Positions 15,835 through 21,068 of a DNA stretch of 24,297 nucleotides are shown piece by piece (position 1 is the first letter of the stretch; every line of letters begins with the position of its first letter). Location of the stretch: positions 1-24,297 of the forward strand of contig DASZXJ010000037.1 of the NCBI GenBank assembly GCA_035545895.1. Direction: 5' to 3'. A program made the translations under genes and the position numbers. The notes beneath the pieces are model-generated. The model was given only the letters and a program-made list of their open reading frames with translations, did no database searches and was not told the DNA's origin. Source of the DNA: DASZXJ01 sp035545895. GTDB lineage: Bacteria > Planctomycetota > Phycisphaerae > Tepidisphaerales > Tepidisphaeraceae.

Positions 15835-17474
15835 ATCTGGGCCGCCAGCATCAGCAGGCGGGGCAGTTTCAGAAGGCAGAACAGATTTACCTGCAAATTC
15901 TTCAGCAGGTGCCCAATCAACCCGATGCCCTGCATTTGCTTGGCGTAGTGGCGCAACAGGTGGGGCGCATTGATATGGCCATTGAATTGATCTCCCGGGC
16001 GATTGCGGGCAATCCGAAAGCGGCCAATTATTACTCCAACCTTGCTGAGGCATATCGAAGCATCGGCCGGCTGGATGAAGCCGAAGCCGCATGCCGCCGC
16101 GCTCTGGAACTCAATCCAACGCTCGCCGTCGCGCATGGAAATCTTGGTGCGGTTTTGCTGGATAAAAAACAGTTGGACGATGCAGAACAGTCGCTTCGCC
16201 GGGCGCTGAAAATCGAGCCATCCCTGTTTGGGGCCCTGTCCGGGCTTTGCGGCGTGCTTCTATCAAAAGGCCAGGTTGACGAAGCCATCGAAGCCGGTCG
16301 CCGGGCAATCTCCATCACGCCGAATTACGCCATCGCTCACAACAATCTGGCCAACGCGTTATTGAAAAAAGGTCTTCTTGTTGATGCCGAAGCTGCGAGC
16401 CGTCGCGCGGTGGAACTGGCACCCAACAACCCGCAGATGCTCGCCAATCTGGCAAATATCATTCGTTTGTCCGGGAATCTTGAGCAGGCGATTAAGATTT
16501 GGGAACGTGCGATCTCGATTGATCCGTCATCCGATCGAACCAAGTGGGATTTGGCGCTGGGTTACCTGACACTTGGCGATTTCAGTCGTGGTTTTCAGTT
16601 ATACGAGTCGAGATTTACCCGTGAAGAAGGCCGACCGTATTGGCGCGAATATCTCGTGCCGCGATGGGATGGGTTTGATCTGAATGGCAAAACCATTTTG
16701 GTATATCCAGAACAGGGCTATGGCGATGTCATCATGTTTGCCCGATTTATTCCAGCGCTGGCCGAAATGGGCGCGCGGGTGCTAATTCATGTGCCGGATG
16801 ATCTGGTGGATTTGATGAAGCGGGTTGACGGTGTTGACCAGGTTTTTGGAAGTCAGGCAGAGTTGCCGCCGTTCGATACCTATCTGCCGCTGATGAGCGT
16901 GCCTCGCGTGCTTGGCACGTCGGTCCGCACAATCCCATCGAAGGTGCCATACATACAAGTCGATTCGTCGCGGTGCGCGAAGTGGGCTGATCGCATTATT
17001 GCTGAGCAAGGGCAGTTAAAAGTCGGCATCATCTGGGCGGGCCGACCGACTCATCCGGATGACGTGCGCAGATCGTTGCCTCTGAGTGCATTCGAACCGA
17101 TCCTTCGTCTCCCAAATATCAAGTTTTTCAGTCTGCAAAAAGGTGATGCGGCTGGGCAGCTAACGCACTTGCCGTCTGATATTCATGTCACTGATTTGCA
17201 ATCGCAGATCCAGGATTTTGCCGACACAGCCGCTGCCATTGCGAACCTGGATTTGTTGATCAGCGTGGATACAGCACCCGTTCACGTGGCTGGTGCAATC
17301 GGAGCAAAAGTGTGGACATTGATTGCATCAACCCCCGATTTTCGCTGGATGCTCAATCGTGAAGACAGCCCCTGGTATCCAACGATGCGATTATTCAGGC
17401 AAAATATTGGCGAGGATTGGTCGGAAGCCATTGCGCGAATCGCAAATGAATTGCATCGCATGACCGACGATTGA
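15801..17474 (+). CDS. TPR-glycosyltransferase fusion, copy 2
   Basis: This 557-residue protein is a full-length paralogue of the gene before it. Seven 34-residue TPR units (to about residue 242) plus a degenerate eighth precede the glycosyltransferase-like domain; copy 1 has one repeat fewer, which accounts for the length difference. The C-terminal domain keeps the expected motifs: ILVYPEQGYGDVIMFARFIP, VGIIWAGRPTHPDDVRRSLP, FFSLQKGDA, SVDTAPVHVAGAIGAKVW and WYPTMRLFRQ. The overlap with copy 1, plus GGGATGAG just upstream of ATG 15801, indicates coupled translation. It may transfer sugars onto proteins or cell-surface polymers; donor and acceptor are unknown. It ends the five-gene series and is followed by a weak terminator-like hairpin. 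Confidence 0.88.
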   Translation: MSQSVTIEQALNLGRQHQQAGQFQKAEQIYLQILQQVPNQPDALHLLGVVAQQVGRIDMAIELISRAIAGNPKAANYYSNLAEAYRSIGRLDEAEAACRRALELNPTLAVAHGNLGAVLLDKKQLDDAEQSLRRALKIEPSLFGALSGLCGVLLSKGQVDEAIEAGRRAISITPNYAIAHNNLANALLKKGLLVDAEAASRRAVELAPNNPQMLANLANIIRLSGNLEQAIKIWERAISIDPSSDRTKWDLALGYLTLGDFSRGFQLYESRFTREEGRPYWREYLVPRWDGFDLNGKTILVYPEQGYGDVIMFARFIPALAEMGARVLIHVPDDLVDLMKRVDGVDQVFGSQAELPPFDTYLPLMSVPRVLGTSVRTIPSKVPYIQVDSSRCAKWADRIIAEQGQLKVGIIWAGRPTHPDDVRRSLPLSAFEPILRLPNIKFFSLQKGDAAGQLTHLPSDIHVTDLQSQIQDFADTAAAIANLDLLISVDTAPVHVAGAIGAKVWTLIASTPDFRWMLNREDSPWYPTMRLFRQNIGEDWSEAIARIANELHRMTDD

Positions 17475-17492
17475 ATGTTGCGAACACATGGA

Positions 17493-17519
17493 TTCGGCGA
17501 GGGCCGAAAACGAATTTTT
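17493..17519 (+). terminator. Weak intrinsic-terminator-like hairpin after the TPR-glycosyltransferase genes
   Basis: TTCGGC-gagg-GCCGAA is a perfect 6-bp stem. It is followed after six bases by five T residues (17515-17519). It lies between copy 2 and the promoter before recA. The distance from stem to T-run is longer than ideal. Confidence 0.4.
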
Positions 17520-17548
17520 AGGAACCCGAACATTTACTGAATTTCCTC

Positions 17549-17578
17549 TTGACGACCTGCCGATTGATTTTATATAGT
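17549..17578 (+). promoter_or_regulatory. Promoter of the structured RNA / recA leader
   Basis: TTGACG (17549-17554) is followed by 18 bases and TATAGT (17573-17578); TATATA at 17571-17576 gives a 16-base spacing instead. Transcription would begin at about 17582-17585. I see no E. coli-type (CTGT-N8-ACAG) or Bacillus-type (CGAAC-N4-GTTCG) LexA box around it. Confidence 0.65.
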
Positions 17579-17582
17579 AACC

Positions 17583-17801
17583 GTACAAACACTGAACAGG
17601 GACGCTGGATGGCTTGCGTCGAGTTCAGTTGCGGGTGTACGGGGAAGAAATGGATTCTTCCCATCGATATAGCCCGCATTAAGCCATCGTTATTGGGTTG
17701 GCAGGATCACTATCCTGATCCCAACGGCTAAATTTGGCGCGAAAAATAGGTCATCAGCGATAGCTGACTGATCGTTGCATGGCAAAGCCAGCAGCTTTTT
17801 T
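17583..17801 (+). ncRNA. Structured RNA of about 220 nt upstream of recA (unknown class)
   Basis: The segment between a good promoter and an intrinsic terminator is dense with perfect helices. There is a nested stem: CCGTACA/TGTACGG (17581-17587 with 17636-17642), ACTGAAC/GTTCAGT (17591-17597 with 17623-17629) and GACGC/GCGTC (17601-17605 with 17616-17620). Next is GGGAAGAA/TTCTTCCC (17642-17649 with 17655-17662). Then come GTTGG/CCAAC (17697-17701 with 17721-17725) enclosing AGGAT/ATCCT, and TCAGC-gata-GCTGA. The apical loop GATGGCTT (17608-17615) is exactly complementary to AAGCCATC (17681-17688). It does not resemble tmRNA, 6S, SRP RNA or RNase P RNA that I can recognise. It may be an independent small RNA or an attenuating 5' leader of recA, whose ATG lies 78 bases past the terminator. 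The start of the outer stem may fall a few bases before the real 5' end. Confidence 0.6.
17774..17801 (+). terminator. Intrinsic terminator between the structured RNA and recA
   Basis: The stem GTTGC-a-TGGC / GCCA-GCAGC has nine pairs including one G-T, one bulged A and a 3-base loop (AAA). It runs straight into TTTTTT (17796-17801). No promoter of similar quality is visible between it and the recA ATG, so recA expression may depend on read-through. Confidence 0.75.
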
Positions 17802-17878
17802 CGCCTCAATTAACGTTGCCGTTGCCCAACCCGAAGTCGCCGGCTGACAAAACATACCCGGCGAAAGGAGATACTGTT

Positions 17879-19123
17879 ATGGCATTGGTCAAATCCCCCG
17901 AAAAGGCGGACGCAAAAAGGGATTCTGTAAAAGAATCATCGAAGGATTCCGCCGCTGGTTCATCGAATCACGGATCAACCACTGCATCAAAACCGGCAGC
18001 GCCGGTTGTCGCAGCGAAATCTGTTCAATCTTCCTTAGCCAAGCCTGCGGATGATCGTGATCCCGCTCGCGATTCTGCGTTAACACGCGCGGTGCAGCAG
18101 ATTGAAAAACAGTTCGGCCGCGGCGCGGTCATGCGTCTGGACAGCACCAAGCCTGCAATCGTTGAAGGCATTCCAACCGGCAGCCTGAGCCTGGATATCG
18201 CGCTCGGCGGCGTGGGCGTTCCGCGCGGGCGCATCATCGAAATCTTCGGCCCGGAATCCAGCGGCAAGACAACACTTACGCTTCACATTATTGCCGCTGC
18301 CCAAAGAGGTGGAGGCGTTGCAGCCTTCATCGACGCCGAACATGCGCTCGACCCTTCCTGGGCCAAGCGACTCGGTGTGCAACTCGATGATCTGCTCGTT
18401 TCACAACCGGACACCGGCGAGCAGGCTTTGGAAATCTGCGAACTGCTGGTTCGATCCAACGCAGTTGATGTCATCGTCATCGACTCGGTGGCTGCCTTGA
18501 TTCCACGAGCTGAAATTGAAGGCGAAATGGGCGATTCACACGTCGGCCTTCAGGCACGCCTGATGAGCCAGGCCATGCGCAAACTCACCGGAGCCATCTC
18601 CAAGAGCAAGTGCACGCTCATTTTCATCAACCAGATTCGCGAAAAGATCGGCGTGATGTTCGGCAACCCGGAAACCACGCCGGGCGGACGCGCACTGAAG
18701 TTCTATTCATCCGTCCGCATCGACGTTCGTCGAATTCAGACGATCAAGGAAGCCGAAATGTCCGTCGGCGCCCGCACCCGCGCTCGCGTCGTAAAGAACA
18801 AGATCGCTCCTCCCTTCCGCGACGCCGAGTTCGATATCATGTTCGATCGAGGCATCAGTTACGAAGGCGACCTGCTCGACTTGGCCGTTCTGTCTAATGT
18901 AGTGGACAAAAGCGGGGCGTGGTTCAACTATAAGACCACGCGTCTCGGTCAGGGCCGCGAAAACTCCAAGCAGTTCCTCGTTGAGAACAAGGACCTTGCC
19001 GCTGAGATACGCACGGCAATTCTTGCCAGCAAGGGCATGATTGAAGGCAAACGGTCTGTCGAAACCCGCGAGCAAGCGGTTGCCGCCCAATCGGCCGCAG
19101 GCGCTGCGGGTAAAAGTGCCTAG
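17879..19123 (+). CDS. recA: RecA recombinase with an extended N-terminus
   Basis: RecA binds single-stranded DNA, pairs homologous strands and promotes LexA self-cleavage in the cytoplasm. The protein has 414 residues. Walker A is GPESSGKTT (from residue 124), MRLDSTKPAIVEGIPTGSLS precedes it, and later landmarks are VIVIDSVAALIPRAEIEGEM, the L2 region FINQIREKIGVMFGNPETTP, and KIAPPF. ATG 17879 has an excellent AAAGGAG ribosome site (17864-17870) eight bases upstream. About 65 residues rich in Lys, Ser and Ala come before the usual RecA start (ALTRAVQQIEKQFGRGAVMR), so Walker A sits about 58 residues later than in E. coli RecA. The in-frame extension up to 17816 is not supported. Upstream is a terminated structured RNA, and downstream a cloverleaf repeat. 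Confidence 0.97.
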   Translation: MALVKSPEKADAKRDSVKESSKDSAAGSSNHGSTTASKPAAPVVAAKSVQSSLAKPADDRDPARDSALTRAVQQIEKQFGRGAVMRLDSTKPAIVEGIPTGSLSLDIALGGVGVPRGRIIEIFGPESSGKTTLTLHIIAAAQRGGGVAAFIDAEHALDPSWAKRLGVQLDDLLVSQPDTGEQALEICELLVRSNAVDVIVIDSVAALIPRAEIEGEMGDSHVGLQARLMSQAMRKLTGAISKSKCTLIFINQIREKIGVMFGNPETTPGGRALKFYSSVRIDVRRIQTIKEAEMSVGARTRARVVKNKIAPPFRDAEFDIMFDRGISYEGDLLDLAVLSNVVDKSGAWFNYKTTRLGQGRENSKQFLVENKDLAAEIRTAILASKGMIEGKRSVETREQAVAAQSAAGAAGKSA

Positions 19124-19130
19124 CAAACCT

Positions 19131-19210
19131 GTTTAGCGGCCTCGCCTGCGAGGCGTGTCTGGGAATCTCACGAGCTTCCGGACGCGCCTCACAAAGTGAG
19201 GCCGCTAAAC
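19131..19210. repeat. Cloverleaf-like palindromic repeat after recA
   Basis: The outer arms GTTTAGCG (19131-19138) and CGCTAAAC (19203-19210) enclose three stems. These are GCCTCGC-ct-GCGAGGC, a central stem with G-T pairs (GTGTCTGGgaa against ttCCGGACGC), and GCCTCAC-aaa-GTGAGGC. The outermost 13 bases are also perfectly complementary (GTTTAGCGGCCTC with GAGGCCGCTAAAC), so a single long hairpin is an alternative fold. There is no open frame inside and no long T-run after it. It begins seven bases after the recA stop codon. It looks like a REP/MITE-type dispersed element and may also serve as a transcription end. Confidence 0.7.
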
Positions 19211-19250
19211 TTTCATATCTTTCTTACTTCTATTGCACTCCGAAATTTTC

Positions 19251-19279
19251 TTGATTTCCGCACGGCTCGAAATTATCTT
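19251..19279 (+). promoter_or_regulatory. Putative promoter upstream of the HtrA-type gene
   Basis: TTGATT (19251-19256), 17 bases, then TATCTT (19274-19279), each matching the consensus at 4/6. The leader would be about 165 bases. The stretch 19211-19453 otherwise shows no gene. Confidence 0.3.
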
Positions 19280-19386
19280 TCGATTCCAGTTAATTTATCG
19301 GCCTTTTCGTGACGGGGCTGATCTACAGGGCTGGCGTTTCCCGCCTGGTTCGTCCGTCTTGGTCACTATTGTCAAGCCTGTCGTTT

Positions 19387-19439
19387 GTCCGATGAAGGAA
19401 TGTCGGCAGCGTCCGGAAACAGTGTTCCATCGGACTTTT
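19387..19439 (+). promoter_or_regulatory. Stem-loop just upstream of the HtrA-type gene
   Basis: GTCCGATG (19387-19394) pairs perfectly with CATCGGAC (19428-19435). GAA/TTC adds three pairs after a 3-base bulge, and TTTT follows at 19436-19439. It ends 14 bases before the ATG. It could be a terminator/attenuator or a translation-control hairpin. Confidence 0.4.
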
Positions 19440-19453
19440 AGACAGGGCAGAGC

Positions 19454-20890
19454 ATGGTTGGCGTCAATCGTCGATCAATCCGTGCGCTCGCAGTTTGTGC
19501 AGCACTCGCGCTGCCTAGGCTTGGCGTCTCTCAATCGGTTCGCCCCGTTTCTCCCGAATCTGCCGACACCATCGAACTCACCAACCTGGAGAATCAGTTT
19601 CGCAGGGTAACCGACTCCGTCGCGCCAAGCGTCGTCGCCATATCGAGCACTGAAACCGCCACCGACGATTCTGATAACGCCTTGCGACCCAACGCCCTCA
19701 ATGGCGAACGCCTTGATGCGCTGCTTCAACATACAACCCGTACCGTCGGAACTGGATTTGTGATCGATTCCGATGGATACATTTTGACCAACGAGCATGT
19801 CATTGCCGATTCAACGCAGACATGGATCACCACCGACGATCACAAGGTTTATCCCGCAGTGGTTGTTGGTTCCGACCCGCGCGGCGACTTGGCGATCCTC
19901 AAGGTGGCTGCCCGCAATTTGCAGCCTGTGAAATTCGCGCCGTTCGATTCCGTCACCCGTGGCACATGGACCATTTCTTTGGGTAACCCATATGGACTGG
20001 CCGTTACCGGGCAGATGAGCATGAGCGTCGGGGTCGTCAGCGCGCTGGGTCGTTCATTGCCGAGGCTGGCAAGTCAGGAACATCGGTTCTATTCCAACCT
20101 GATCCAGACGACAGCGCAAATCAACCCCGGCAATTCCGGTGGGCCGCTATTCAATCTATCCGGGCAGGTGATTGGTCTTTGTACCGCGGTGATTTTGCCG
20201 CAGCAGCAGGCGACCAACGGCATCGGCTTTGCCATGCCGATTACGGCCGAGCTGCTAAAACAAATTGAAGATCTCAAGCAAGGCCGCGAAATCAAATACG
20301 CTTATCTCGGCGTCATGGTAAGCACCCCGACCGACGATCAACGTCGCGCCGCCAATGCCGAAGGCGGAGTCAGAATTGACGCGGTCGAAACCGATAGTCC
20401 GGCCGCGTCGATCCTCCACATCGGCGACTTCGTTGTGCAGGTCAACGACCAACCCGTCAATGAAAGTGATCCGTTTGTACGCATGGTCAGCCAAAGCTCG
20501 ATCGATCAACCGACCAAGTTCAGTGTTTATCGTGATGGCCAGGCGATGACTCTTTTCGTCCGCTTGCGACAACGCGAACTGCCTTCAGTCGCGGTGCATC
20601 GCGAAAATCAGCGCATTCATTGGCGCGGCATGTTGCTCGGCCCGATCCCTGCCAACTGGGATTTTTCACCTGAAAAGCGTCCGCAACATGGCTTGATGGT
20701 TCTGAGCATCGATTCCGCCAGTCCGATGATGCACCAGGGTGTGCGCAGCGGCACGGTCATCACTTCCGTCGCTGGCAAGCCGGTCAATCTCGTCACCGAC
20801 CTCCAGGAAATCCTCGGCCAAACTCCCGCTGAGCAGTGCCGGGTCGAAATCGCACCACTTTCCGCACAAGCCTCGGTTGTCGGGCCATAG
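19454..20890 (+). CDS. HtrA/DegP-type periplasmic serine protease with two PDZ domains
   Basis: This 478-residue protein carries a signal-peptide-like start (MVGVNRRSIRALAVCAALAL, possible cleavage after GVSQ). The trypsin-like domain has the full triad: H115 (TNEHV), D145 (GDLAIL) and S228 (NPGNSGGPLF). PDZ1 is about residues 290-370 (YLGVMVST, GDFVVQVNDQPV) and PDZ2 about 390-470 (GLMVLSIDS, GTVITSVAGKPV). Such proteases degrade or refold damaged envelope proteins. The region between His and Asp is of normal length, so it should be active. A long leader with a hairpin precedes the ATG, and a palindromic repeat follows the stop. The ATG at 19454 has only a weak ribosome site (AGGGC). Confidence 0.92.
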   Translation: MVGVNRRSIRALAVCAALALPRLGVSQSVRPVSPESADTIELTNLENQFRRVTDSVAPSVVAISSTETATDDSDNALRPNALNGERLDALLQHTTRTVGTGFVIDSDGYILTNEHVIADSTQTWITTDDHKVYPAVVVGSDPRGDLAILKVAARNLQPVKFAPFDSVTRGTWTISLGNPYGLAVTGQMSMSVGVVSALGRSLPRLASQEHRFYSNLIQTTAQINPGNSGGPLFNLSGQVIGLCTAVILPQQQATNGIGFAMPITAELLKQIEDLKQGREIKYAYLGVMVSTPTDDQRRAANAEGGVRIDAVETDSPAASILHIGDFVVQVNDQPVNESDPFVRMVSQSSIDQPTKFSVYRDGQAMTLFVRLRQRELPSVAVHRENQRIHWRGMLLGPIPANWDFSPEKRPQHGLMVLSIDSASPMMHQGVRSGTVITSVAGKPVNLVTDLQEILGQTPAEQCRVEIAPLSAQASVVGP

Positions 20891-20902
20891 ATTTCATTTT
20901 CA

Positions 20903-21001
20903 AAGAGCCACGAAAATACGAAGGGAACGAAGAATTCACGAAGGAATTCACACAATTCTTCTTCGTGCCAACTTCGTTCACTTCGTGCCTTCGTGGCTCT
21001 T
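20903..21001. repeat. 99-bp palindromic repeat between the HtrA-type gene and alaS
   Basis: Perfect 12-bp end arms AAGAGCCACGAA (20903-20914) and TTCGTGGCTCTT (20990-21001) enclose further matched units. ACGAAG at 20918 and 20927 is mirrored by CTTCGT at 20972 and 20981, spaced nine bases apart, and CACGAAG pairs with CTTCGTG nearer the centre. It is non-coding. I recall similar AGAGCCACGAAxxxACGAAG elements in planctomycete and verrucomicrobial intergenic DNA, but cannot verify that here. Confidence 0.75.
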
Positions 21002-21014
21002 GATACCAAAGCGC

Positions 21015-21043
21015 TTGATGCCCACCGCTCGCCCGACAATAAT
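21015..21043 (+). promoter_or_regulatory. Putative alaS promoter
   Basis: TTGATG (21015-21020), 17 bases, then AATAAT (21038-21043), matching consensus boxes at 4/6 and 5/6. Transcription would start about 20 bases before the alaS ATG. Confidence 0.5.
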
Positions 21044-21068
21044 CTTCCGCTCTAATTAGCGAAGGAAC

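Noticed and set aside
17475..17600. SOS (LexA) box in front of recA
   Set aside because: I looked for CTGT-N8-ACAG and CGAAC-N4-GTTCG type sites and saw only partial matches. A clade-specific LexA motif cannot be excluded.
17583..17801. Assigning the recA-leader RNA to tmRNA, 6S RNA or SRP RNA
   Set aside because: No alanyl acceptor/T-arm pattern, no single long hairpin with a central bubble, and no SRP GGAA tetraloop domain are visible.
17816..17878. Extended recA start at 17816
   Set aside because: The frame is open, but the AAAGGAG site at 17864-17870 correctly spaces ATG 17879, and the extra codons overlap the leader.
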